The notes below the pieces were generated by a model. It was given only the letters and a program-made list of their open reading frames with translations. It was not told the origin of the DNA and did no database searches. Below are positions 53,992 through 62,050 of a stretch of 64,000 bases of DNA, piece after piece. Positions within the stretch are counted from its first letter, which is position 1. Each line of letters opens with the position of its first letter. Location: NCBI RefSeq assembly GCF_900107925.1, contig NZ_FNUJ01000008.1, positions 397,639 through 461,638 of the forward strand. The letters are read 5' to 3'. Source of the DNA: Amycolatopsis pretoriensis (GTDB lineage Bacteria; Actinomycetota; Actinomycetes; Mycobacteriales; Pseudonocardiaceae). The position numbers and the translations under genes are program-made.

Positions 53992-55164
53992 TCAGTCGTC
54001 GAACCGGATCACTTCGGCCGCGACCCGCGGCCTCGTGAACTTCGGCTGGCGGGTGATCGTCCGCAGGAGGCTCTCCGCGCCCTCGACGGTCGGCGCGGAC
54101 ACCACGTAGTGGTCGGCCGACTGGGGCAGCAGGAAGTCCGGCAGGTCGTCCGGTGTGTGCGGCGGGAGCACGACCGGGAGGAGCTTCTTCGTCCACGTTT
54201 CGCGATCGGTGTGCTGCTTGTCGGCCAGCACGACGAGCTCGGACTGCATGCCCCGGTTCGCCTTGTTGGCGACTTCGCCGTTGCCGACGGCCTTGCAGAG
54301 CGGAGAGGCGACGACCAGCACGAAGTCGGCGGCCCGGATGTTGTGGATCGCCCAGTGACCCCAGTTGCGGCGCTGCTCCAGGTCCCAGCGGTCGAGGTGC
54401 GTGTCGATCCCGCACTCGCACAGGAAGTCGGCGAGCTTCCGCACCGCTTCCACGTGCCGGGCGTCGTCGTGGGTGTAGGAGATGAACACGCGGGGCGCCG
54501 CCGTCCCGGTCACCCGGACCGCGGGCGCGCTCTCCGGTTCCACCGCGCGAGTGCCCCGGTCCAGCCGGAGGGTGAACCGGGAGTGGTCCGCCGTCGGCAC
54601 CATTCCGAGAGCGTCGTCCGGCGTGAGGTCGTGGCGCATCGCCACCTCCACCTCGACCTCCGGGCTTCCCGGCGGCACGGCGAGAACCAGCCACGACACG
54701 CGCGAACCCGGGTGGACGCCGGCCGCGGAGTACCGCCAGCGGACGTCCGGCCCGCCGAGGCCGAACACGTCCACCACCGGCTCGTACGCCGGGAGGTGGA
54801 GGTCACCTTGGCCGGCGACGAAAGCGAGGCCACCGTCAAGCCGGTGGGAAGCCGCCGGCTGCGGTGCCAGGACCGTGCGCGGGATCGCGTCGACGACGAT
54901 CGCGTCACCGTTCCCGGGCGCGGAAAAGGTGTAGCCCACTTCGAACCACCGCGGGCCGGGAACTCCGGGTTCCCGACGCAGTTCCGCGTTGATCTTCAGG
55001 AGATGGACGTCGTGGTCGCCGAAGCCGGCCGGGGACCGCACGGCGTCGACGTGCCAGCCGCGCAGCCGCAGCGTGCCCAGGTCGACCTTGGCCGGCTCCG
55101 CATCGATCGTCCGGGCACCGGCGTCCACCAAGCCGAACGACAGCTCGCACAGTTCTTCCTCCAC
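53992..55164 (-). CDS. SEFIR (TIR-like) domain protein
   Basis: A 390-residue protein. The C-terminal part from about 224 is a SEFIR/TIR-like domain (RVFISYTHDDARHVEAVRKL; DTHLDRWDLEQRRNWGHW). The first 200 or so residues are beta-rich and match no family I recognise. Whether it cleaves NAD like TIR enzymes, or is only an adaptor, is unknown. It is divergent from a TPR-CHAT gene with 62 bp between starts, which suggests a joint system. Confidence 0.85.
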   Translation of the reverse strand: MEEELCELSFGLVDAGARTIDAEPAKVDLGTLRLRGWHVDAVRSPAGFGDHDVHLLKINAELRREPGVPGPRWFEVGYTFSAPGNGDAIVVDAIPRTVLAPQPAASHRLDGGLAFVAGQGDLHLPAYEPVVDVFGLGGPDVRWRYSAAGVHPGSRVSWLVLAVPPGSPEVEVEVAMRHDLTPDDALGMVPTADHSRFTLRLDRGTRAVEPESAPAVRVTGTAAPRVFISYTHDDARHVEAVRKLADFLCECGIDTHLDRWDLEQRRNWGHWAIHNIRAADFVLVVASPLCKAVGNGEVANKANRGMQSELVVLADKQHTDRETWTKKLLPVVLPPHTPDDLPDFLLPQSADHYVVSAPTVEGAESLLRTITRQPKFTRPRVAAEVIRFDD

Positions 55165-55226
55165 GGCGCCTCCCCGGCCGGTCGCGAGCGGCCAGAGTAG
55201 CCCGCCGGTCGTGGCATCCTGGCCGC

Positions 55227-58200
55227 GTGCCCCCGGACGACGAGCGGAACCCCGGACGTGACGCCGCGTTGCGCGACCTCGTCGGCCTGGTGACCCGCTT
55301 CGGGGAGACCGCCGATCCGGAGGTGCTCACGTCGGCCGACGCCGACCGCTGCCTCTCGGCCTTGGCCGCCGCGGCCGATGTGGAGGTGGACCTGCAGGTC
55401 CGCCACGCGCTCGGCACCCTGCACTGGTTACGCCACAGCGTCACGGGCGAAGACGACGACCTACGGCTTTCCGTAGCACTGCTCGGCTCTTTCGCGGACT
55501 CGGCCCCCGCCCTGGTGCCCGTCGCCATGTGGCCGCTGCTGGCCGGGGGGACGACGACCGCCGGGACGGCGGCGAACCGGCTCGTGCGGCGGTTCCTGGA
55601 GTCCGGTGACCGCGCGGTGCTCCTGCCCGCGCTGGACTTGTTCCGCACCGCGGCCGGCGATCAGCGGAGCGCGTCGCTGTCCAACCTGTGCGCGGCCCTC
55701 CAGCTGGCCGCCGAACACCTGCCGGACCCCGGTTTGCTTCCCGAAGCCGTCTCCGCCGGACGGGCCGCGGTCGCGGCCGGCGAAGGCAGCCGGACCGCGC
55801 ACATCCACCTCAGCCAGGCGCTCGTGGCGCTCGGTCTCCACCGCGGGGACGCGAACACGACGGCAGAAGGCGTCGCCGTCGCCCGGGCAGCGCTGGCCGG
55901 CTCGGCGGATCGAGCGGGTGCGAACCAGGTTCTCGCCGCCGCGCTCCAAGCGGAGCACTCGCTCAGCGGAGGACTCGAAAAACTTCGCGAGGCAGCCGAC
56001 CTGACCGGGGAAGCCGCGAAGCTCGTTCCGCTCGGCACACCCGAGGCGATCCGGGTGCACGCCAACCACACCGCCGCGCTCAACGCCCTGTTCGACGGCG
56101 ACGGGTCCACCGCCACCCTCGCCGAAGCGGTGTCCGCGGGCCGAGCCGTCGCCGAGGACCTCGGCCCCGGCCGGCCCGAAGCACGCGTAGTCCTGGGCAA
56201 CCTCGCCATGAGCTTGCTCAGCCTGCACGAACGCACGCACGAAACCGCCCTCCTCGACGAGGCCGAAAAGCACACGGAAAACGCCATCGCGGCCGCGGCG
56301 CACCAGCCGGCCGACGCCGCCGCGCTGCGCGCCAACCTCAGCCTGATCCACCGGACCCGGTTCTCCCGCACCCGGTCACCGGATGCCCTCGACCTCGCGA
56401 TCACGACCGGCCGGGCCGCGCTCGGCGGTATGGACGAACGCGATCCACGCCGCACGGCCGCCGCGGCGAACCTCTCGCACGCGCTGCACGCCCGCTTCCG
56501 GCAGTCCGGTGACCTCGCCTCGCTTCGCGAAGCCGCGGACCGCGCGCGTGAAGTGGTCGCGCGGACGCCGAAACCGGCACCGAGCCGCCCCGGACGGCTC
56601 GCCGACCTCTGCGCGGTGCTGCGCAGCCTGTTCGAACGGACCCGCGCACCCGAAGTCGCCGTCGAGGCGGCGCGGGCCGCCCGAGAAGCCGTGCTCGACG
56701 TGTCGGAGCAGGCTCCCGAGTTCCCCACGGTGCTGAACACCACCGCGCTGCTGCTCCGCACGGTTTCCGCCGCGGCCGGAGACGACGAAATGCTGGCCGA
56801 AGCCGACCGGTTGAGCCGCGCGGCCGTGCAGGCCACTCCCCCGGGCTCGCCGGACCTGCCGGCCAGGCTGTCGAACAAGATGATCATCAGCCGGTCGCGG
56901 TGGCAACGCACCGGTGATCCCCGGCACCTCCGCGACGCCGTCGAGCAAGGTCGTGCCGCGATCGGCTTGATCGACGACGGGCACCCGGACCTGCCGTCCG
57001 TCCGGGCGAACCTCGGCCTCGCCCTCAGCACGCTGCACGACGTCGACGGCACCACCAGCCTCCGGGCGGAAGCGCTGCGCTGCTACACCGACGCGGCCCG
57101 GTCGCCGCGCGCGGTCCCGCTCCTGCGGATCTGGGCCGCGCGGTCCGCGGCGGCTCTGGCCGTGGCCGAGGAGGACCTCGAGACCGCCACCGCCCACCTC
57201 GAAGACGCCGTCGCACTCCTCCCGCGCTTGGCCGGGCGCGCGCTCGGCCGCGACGACCGGGAGCACCTCCTCGGCCGGATCAACGGGTTCGCCGCTCAGC
57301 TCGGCCGGACGTTCTGCCTCACCGGTGCGCCGGATCGCGCGGTGGAGCTGCTGGAGCAGGTCCGTGGCTTGCTCCAGGCGGAGACGATGCAGGAGCGCGG
57401 TGCGGACTTCGCCGACCTGCGCCGGCTGGCCCCGGACGTCGCCGACCGCGTCGACGAGGTCCTCGGCGAGTTCGCGGCCGACGAACCGGCCGACGACGAC
57501 CCGCTCGCCACACCCGATGCCGCCCAACGGCGGGAACGGCTCGACCGGCGCTGGCGTGACCTGGTCGTCGAGGCGCGGGGCAGGCCCGGGCTGAAGAACT
57601 TCCTGCGGCCACCGGAACTGAGCGAGCTGCGCTCGGCCGCGCGCGGCGGGCCGGTGGTGTACGTGTACGCGCACAACGACGGCTGCGGGGCGCTGGTGGT
57701 CCGCGCCGACGCTCCCGTCCGGATCGTCGAGCTCGACGAGAACCTGCGCAGCGACGAGGTCTTCGCCCGGGCCAACGAACTTCGCGCGGCGATCGCGGCG
57801 AGCACCGACAAGGCGTACGTGACGAGGGTGTCGGCCGAACGGCAGGTGTCCGGGATCCTCGAGTGGCTGTGGGACGCCTTCGCCGGTCCGATCCTGGCCG
57901 AGCTCGGCGAGCCGGAACGCGTGTGGTGGTGCCCGATCGGCGTCATGGGTTACTTCCCGATCCACGCCGCGGGTCACCACCGCGAAGGAGCCGGCCGGAC
58001 CGTCCTCGACCGGGTCGTGTCGTCGTACACGCCGACGTTGCGGGCGTTGGGCTACGCCGCGGAACGCGCCGAGGGGGACGGCACCGCCGTGCTCGTCTCC
58101 GTGCCTTCACCACCGGATGCCGCGCGGCTGCGTGGCGTCGCGGCCGAAGTCGCCGCGTTGAGCGCGCTGCTCCCGGAGGCCCGGCTGCTCACCGGTGAAG

Positions 58201-58679
58201 CCGCCGTCGCGGACGCCGTCGTGACGGCGATGCGGCGGGCGGCCATCAGCCACCTGGCGTGCCACGGCGTCTCCGACTGGGCCGCGCCGGGCTTCTCGCG
58301 CCTGCTCCTCGCCGACCACGACACCAGCCCGCTCACCTTGCGCGGGCTCGCGGGCTTGGACTTCGCCGGAGCCGCGCTGTGCTACCTGTCGGCGTGCTCC
58401 ACATCGGACGCCGCACCGCAACTGGCCGACCAGGCCCTGCACATCACGTCCGCGGTCCAGCTGATCGGCTACCGGCACGTGATCGGCACTCTCTGGCCCG
58501 TCAACGACAGGTCCGCCCGCATGATCGCGACGGGGTTCTACAGCCGGCTGCGGGGCGAAAAAGGCGTGCCGGACACCGCGGTCTCGGCCACCGCGCTCAG
58601 GGCGGCGGTCGCCGAGACCCGGGATGTCATGCCCGGCGTGCCGAGTCACTGGGCCGGCCACGTCCACGTCGGTTGCTGA
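55227..58679 (+). CDS. TPR-CHAT caspase-like protease
   Basis: An 1150-residue protein. The first 700 or so residues are TPR-like helical repeats (many Ala-rich helices). The C-terminal CHAT protease domain (about 775-1150) has the catalytic His in SHLACHG (1013) and Cys in LSACST (1057). CHAT proteases act in regulated death or protein processing, usually when a partner signals. The divergent SEFIR gene is the likely partner. GTG 55227 is chosen. Confidence 0.88.
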   Translation: MPPDDERNPGRDAALRDLVGLVTRFGETADPEVLTSADADRCLSALAAAADVEVDLQVRHALGTLHWLRHSVTGEDDDLRLSVALLGSFADSAPALVPVAMWPLLAGGTTTAGTAANRLVRRFLESGDRAVLLPALDLFRTAAGDQRSASLSNLCAALQLAAEHLPDPGLLPEAVSAGRAAVAAGEGSRTAHIHLSQALVALGLHRGDANTTAEGVAVARAALAGSADRAGANQVLAAALQAEHSLSGGLEKLREAADLTGEAAKLVPLGTPEAIRVHANHTAALNALFDGDGSTATLAEAVSAGRAVAEDLGPGRPEARVVLGNLAMSLLSLHERTHETALLDEAEKHTENAIAAAAHQPADAAALRANLSLIHRTRFSRTRSPDALDLAITTGRAALGGMDERDPRRTAAAANLSHALHARFRQSGDLASLREAADRAREVVARTPKPAPSRPGRLADLCAVLRSLFERTRAPEVAVEAARAAREAVLDVSEQAPEFPTVLNTTALLLRTVSAAAGDDEMLAEADRLSRAAVQATPPGSPDLPARLSNKMIISRSRWQRTGDPRHLRDAVEQGRAAIGLIDDGHPDLPSVRANLGLALSTLHDVDGTTSLRAEALRCYTDAARSPRAVPLLRIWAARSAAALAVAEEDLETATAHLEDAVALLPRLAGRALGRDDREHLLGRINGFAAQLGRTFCLTGAPDRAVELLEQVRGLLQAETMQERGADFADLRRLAPDVADRVDEVLGEFAADEPADDDPLATPDAAQRRERLDRRWRDLVVEARGRPGLKNFLRPPELSELRSAARGGPVVYVYAHNDGCGALVVRADAPVRIVELDENLRSDEVFARANELRAAIAASTDKAYVTRVSAERQVSGILEWLWDAFAGPILAELGEPERVWWCPIGVMGYFPIHAAGHHREGAGRTVLDRVVSSYTPTLRALGYAAERAEGDGTAVLVSVPSPPDAARLRGVAAEVAALSALLPEARLLTGEAAVADAVVTAMRRAAISHLACHGVSDWAAPGFSRLLLADHDTSPLTLRGLAGLDFAGAALCYLSACSTSDAAPQLADQALHITSAVQLIGYRHVIGTLWPVNDRSARMIATGFYSRLRGEKGVPDTAVSATALRAAVAETRDVMPGVPSHWAGHVHVGC

Positions 58680-58744
58680 CGACGTTGATCCGGCCGTTCT
58701 GGTTGGTGGCCGACGGCTGACCCGATCTCTCCGGTCACGCGAAA

Positions 58745-58770
58745 GGCCCCGCGCCAACCGGCGCGGGGCC
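58745..58770. terminator. Bidirectional terminator (CHAT / HU paralog 3)
   Basis: An 11-bp perfect stem (ggccccgcgcc at 58745-58755 with complement 58760-58770) and a four-base loop lie between the convergent CHAT and third HU genes. Confidence 0.85.
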
Positions 58771-58788
58771 CTTCGAGGTGAAGCGAAG

Positions 58789-59463
58789 TTACTTCTTCTT
58801 GGCAGCCGAGGTGCGCTTGGCCGCGGCCTTGGCTGCGGCCGGCTTCTTCGCCGCGGTGGCGGTCTTGGCGGCAGCGGCCGGCTTGGCGGCGGCCTTCGCC
58901 CGCGTGGTGGTCGCCTTCGCCGTGGTGGCCTTGGCCGCGGTGGTCTTCGCCGCCGCGGTCTTCGGAGCCGCCTTGGTGGCGGTGGCCTTCGCGGCCGGCT
59001 TCGCCGCGGTGGCGCGGGTCCGCGTGGTCGTCGCCCGCGTGGTGGCCGGCTTCGCGGCGGCCGCACGCGTGGTGCGGGTCGTCGTCGCCTTGGCCGGAGC
59101 CGCGGCGGCCGCGGTCTTCGTGGCCGTCGCCCGGGCCGCGGTCGCGGTGGCACGCTTGACCGGCGTGGCCTTCGGGAGCTTCTTGCTGCCGGAGATGACG
59201 TCCTTGAACGTCGTGCCGGCGCGGAAGGCGGGAACGTTGGTCTTCTTGACCTTCACGGCCTCACCGGTACGCGGGTTGCGCGCAGTGCGAGCGGCGCGAG
59301 CGCGCTTCTCGAACACACCGAAACCGGTGATGTTGACCTTCTCGCCCTTGTTGACCGTACGGATGATGATGTCCACCAAGCCGTCAACGGCCTGCGCAGC
59401 CACCTTCTTGTCGTCGCCCAGACGCTCCGACAGCGCCTCGATCAGCTGGGCCTTGTTCGTCAT
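58789..59463 (-). CDS. HU-family nucleoid protein, paralog 3
   Basis: A 224-residue HU with tail, almost the same as the second HU gene but inverted. It has one extra Asp in GDDKKVAAQ and small tail changes. Upstream sequence, ribosome site and terminator are also conserved with copy 2. It may form heterodimers with the other two. Confidence 0.95.
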   Translation of the reverse strand: MTNKAQLIEALSERLGDDKKVAAQAVDGLVDIIIRTVNKGEKVNITGFGVFEKRARAARTARNPRTGEAVKVKKTNVPAFRAGTTFKDVISGSKKLPKATPVKRATATAARATATKTAAAAAPAKATTTRTTRAAAAKPATTRATTTRTRATAAKPAAKATATKAAPKTAAAKTTAAKATTAKATTTRAKAAAKPAAAAKTATAAKKPAAAKAAAKRTSAAKKK

Positions 59464-59518
59464 TCCAGTCCTCCATAGTGGAACTAGCCGTCAGGCCCAT
59501 CGGCCGACGTCGCACAGA

Positions 59519-59545
59519 GTAATCCCCCTGCGCCCGAAATTCCAA
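59519..59545 (-). promoter_or_regulatory. HU promoter 3
   Basis: TTGGAA (59545-59540), a 15-bp spacer and GATTAC (59524-59519). The -10 differs from TAATAC of copies 1 and 2, but position and spacing are the same. Confidence 0.5.
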
Positions 59546-59842
59546 ACAAGGGTGACCACAAACTCTGCTGTGTCGCCAAGAAAGTCTCGATCGACCACCT
59601 CCACATCCGCCGCGGCGACAGCGACGGATTCACCGCCAACGCCTCTGACCTGCTGATTCGCAACAGCGACGGCAGTCGAGTCCATATAGGACGCGCATCG
59701 AGTCGATCAATTGTTCGACCTGGTTCGCGAGAAACCCAGACGGCGCAACGAGTACCTACGTTCGGCCGGACAGCAGCGAACCGGCCAAGGCGCTGGTCTC
59801 CTCATCCGGTTCCACTCCGAGCGACGCGGCCAGTAGCGGATT

Positions 59843-60400
59843 TCATTCGCCGGTTCGGCTTGCAGACCTCGCGTCGCGGCTCGACGCGCGGCCGGGCGTG
59901 CTCTCTCCGAATCCCACGAGCGTCACCGTCGTCTGCTCGGCCCAGGGTGCGACGGCCAAGTCCCAGGCCAGGGCAAGCAAGACCGCTTCAGCCGCCGTCC
60001 TGTCGCCCCCGAGGGTCGCAGTGCGCGATCGAGAACATCGACCGTCGCGGGGTCCTCGGCTGTCCGGAGTTCCCGCTCGAAGCCGCCCGGCTTCGGGACG
60101 TCGACCCGGTGGCCGGGCCGGCGTGCTCGCCCGCGCCGGACCGCCAAGGCCGTCAAGATGCCTTGGCGGGAAGCCTGAGGATGTCGCCGGGATGGAACTC
60201 GGGCGTCCAGGCCGCGTTCGTCTCCAGGCACAGCAGCACCATGCGACGGCGGCAGACGACAACAGGCTACGAAGACGATGCAACGCAGGGCGTCCGGCAT
60301 CTGCGCCCGAGCTCGGCGAGCAACGCCCGGTCCAGAACCACGGCCGTGGCCCTGTCGACTTCCGCATCTGTGGTTGGCAGTGCGGCGCAGGCCCGGTCAT
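59843..60400 (-). pseudogene. Decayed gene remnant (BTAD/LysM-type protein fragment)
   Basis: No single frame is intact, but protein-like blocks appear in all three minus frames in order: DAEVDRATAVVLDRALLAEL (around 60330-60385), VLLCLETNAAWTPEFHPGDI (around 60180-60240) and EAVLLALAWDLAVAPWAEQT plus VTLVGFGE (around 59910-59990). The last block resembles a segment of actinobacterial LysM/BTAD membrane proteins. Several frameshifts separate them. The rest of the gap 59464-60426 has no gene. Confidence 0.45.
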
Positions 60401-60414
60401 CGCGGTGACCGGGC
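60391..60414. terminator. Terminator of the sigK-rskA operon
   Basis: A perfect 9-bp stem (gcccggtca 60391-60399 and complement 60406-60414) with a six-base loop, 13 bp downstream of the anti-sigma factor stop. Confidence 0.7.
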
Positions 60415-60426
60415 CCGCGTACTGGT

Positions 60427-61146
60427 TCAGCTGACCGTGAGGTTCGCGATCGAGGGCGTGGTCGGCTGCAGGGATCCGGTGGCGGGCTCGACGGTCACCG
60501 CGACACCGTCGATGCCCGTGGGCAGGGCCACTTCGAGGGTGCCCTCGGCGCCGATCAGCCCTGCCGACCGCGGTGCGCCCGGCCCGGTCAGCCACACCTC
60601 GTAGGCGTGACCGGCGTCCAGTCGCGGCAGCTCCCGCGCGGCGACGAGGACCTTGCCCAGCTGCCGGGAGGCCGTGGCCGAGACCGAGCCGCCGCCATTC
60701 GCGGTCGCGCGCACGGTGGTCGCGTCGGGCGCGGAGGCCACCGCGCCACCCTCGGCCACCGGCACCGGACGGCCGGACACCGACTGGTCCAGTCCGATGC
60801 TGATGCCGCCGACGAGCACCGCCGCCGCGGCGGCGACCGACGCCACCCCGATCAGCGCACGCCGGTGCCACGGGGTGCGGCGTGCCGGTACCGCTGGCTC
60901 AGCGGGGACACGGGGTGGCTGCTGGCGCGTCTGGGAGACCTCGATGAGCACTCGCCGGCGGAAGGTCTCGTCCGGGCCGACGGCGACGGCGGTGGCCAGG
61001 AGGGCGGCGGTCTCGCGGAAGCCGGCGACTTCTTCGGCGCAGACGGGGCATTCGCCCAGGTGGCGGGTGAACGCGGCGCGTTCGAGGTCGTCGACCGCGT
61101 CAAGGGCGTACGCGCCGGCGAGGATGTGGGCGTCGGCGGTGGTCAT
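60427..61146 (-). CDS. rskA: Anti-sigma-K factor RskA
   Basis: A 239-residue membrane anti-sigma factor. The N-terminal anti-sigma domain has the zinc-type HLGECPVCAEEV (HxxxCxxC). One membrane helix is near residues 95-115 (RRALIGVASVAAAAAVLVGG). The periplasmic part is the RskA C-terminal domain. It holds SigK until site-2 proteolysis. Its ATG overlaps the sigK stop in ATGA. Confidence 0.93.
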   Translation of the reverse strand: MTTADAHILAGAYALDAVDDLERAAFTRHLGECPVCAEEVAGFRETAALLATAVAVGPDETFRRRVLIEVSQTRQQPPRVPAEPAVPARRTPWHRRALIGVASVAAAAAVLVGGISIGLDQSVSGRPVPVAEGGAVASAPDATTVRATANGGGSVSATASRQLGKVLVAARELPRLDAGHAYEVWLTGPGAPRSAGLIGAEGTLEVALPTGIDGVAVTVEPATGSLQPTTPSIANLTVS

Positions 61147-61736
61147 CGGTGCACTCCCAGGGCGTCACGCAGGCGGACGAGTCCGTCGCGCATGCGGGTC
61201 TTGACGGTGCCGACCGCGACACCGAGCTTTTCGGAAACCTCCCGGGTGGTGTAGCCCTGGAAGTAGGCGAGCAGGATCGATTCCCGCTGGAGGTCGGTCA
61301 GGACTGCCAGCGCGGCGCGGACCTGCGCGCGGTCGAGCTGATCGAGCGTCGCCTCGGTGACGTCGTCGTAGGGGCGACGCAGATCGAGTCGCTCGGCTCG
61401 GTCTTCCCGGTTGATCGCGGACTGCTCGGACCGGACCCGGTCGATCGCGCGGCGGTGGGCGATGGTCAGTGCCCAGGTCTGCACGCGTCCGCGTCGGGCG
61501 TCGAACGTGGCTGCCTTGCGCCAGATCTCCAGGAGGACCTCCTGGGTGACCTCTTCGGCGTGGGCCCGGGAGCGCAGCACCTGGAGCACGGTGCCGAAGA
61601 TCGGCCCGACCAGCAGGTCGTAGAGCGCGGCGAAGGCCTGCTCGTCCCCCAGCGCGGTGCGGGCGAGCAGCTGTTCCGGTGAGTTCCGCGGCTCCGGACC
61701 GGTGACGGTGCGGAGCGCGACTGCGTGGGCGGTCAT
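61143..61736 (-). CDS. sigK: RNA polymerase ECF sigma factor SigK
   Basis: A 197-residue ECF sigma. Region 2 (AFAALYDLLVGPIFGTVLQV; EEVTQEVLLEIWRKA) and region 4 (LTDLQRESILLAYFQGYTTR) are intact. In mycobacteria SigK drives mpt70/mpt83 and its own gene. Here it is next to rskA and near a molybdopterin oxidoreductase and an MPT83-like gene, and a shared promoter motif links them. Confidence 0.94.
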   Translation of the reverse strand: MTAHAVALRTVTGPEPRNSPEQLLARTALGDEQAFAALYDLLVGPIFGTVLQVLRSRAHAEEVTQEVLLEIWRKAATFDARRGRVQTWALTIAHRRAIDRVRSEQSAINREDRAERLDLRRPYDDVTEATLDQLDRAQVRAALAVLTDLQRESILLAYFQGYTTREVSEKLGVAVGTVKTRMRDGLVRLRDALGVHR

Positions 61737-61780
61737 GGCACCTGTCCTTCCGGCGCCGCGGTGGGCGGCGTGTCACGAGG

Positions 61781-61810
61781 AGTTCGTCCCGGCCGGCCCA
61801 CGCGGATTGG
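61781..61810 (-). promoter_or_regulatory. SigK-type promoter of sigK
   Basis: CCAATCC (61810-61804), a 17-bp spacer and CGAACT (61786-61781). It matches the motif before the oxidoreductase and the lipoprotein, which suggests autoregulation. Confidence 0.6.
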
Positions 61811-62015
61811 TGTTGCGACGAGAAACCCGGCTGGTCACCCGCACGGAGGAGCGGAACTTGGCTGTCCACAGTGGATCCGCCAAGCCGCGGTGTCGTCCGG
61901 TCGGCGCGCCGGTGCTGCTGTTCGGGTTCGGCGCCGAGCTGACCTACGCCGGCCAGGTCATCAGCTGCCCGTGAGACTTCTTTTCACCCGATCCAGTGTG
62001 ACGCAGGCAGCACGA

Positions 62016-62044
62016 CCAATACTTCGACCGCGCCGCGTCGAATT
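62016..62044 (+). promoter_or_regulatory. SigK-type promoter of the oxidoreductase gene, leaderless
   Basis: CCAATAC (62016-62022), a 16-bp spacer and CGAATT (62039-62044), ending six bases before the ATG at 62051. The mRNA would start at or near the ATG. The same motif and spacing precede the lipoprotein gene. Confidence 0.65.
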
Positions 62045-62050
62045 GACGGT

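Larger units (their letters stand above)
61737..62050. other. Intergenic region between sigK and the oxidoreductase
   Basis: The 314-bp gap shows no supported gene. It carries both the sigK promoter (61781-61810) and the oxidoreductase promoter (62016-62044). Confidence 0.6.

Noticed and set aside
59464..59842. Possible small gene right of HU gene 3
   Set aside because: Frames are short and without ribosome sites; only the promoter at 59519-59545 is supported.
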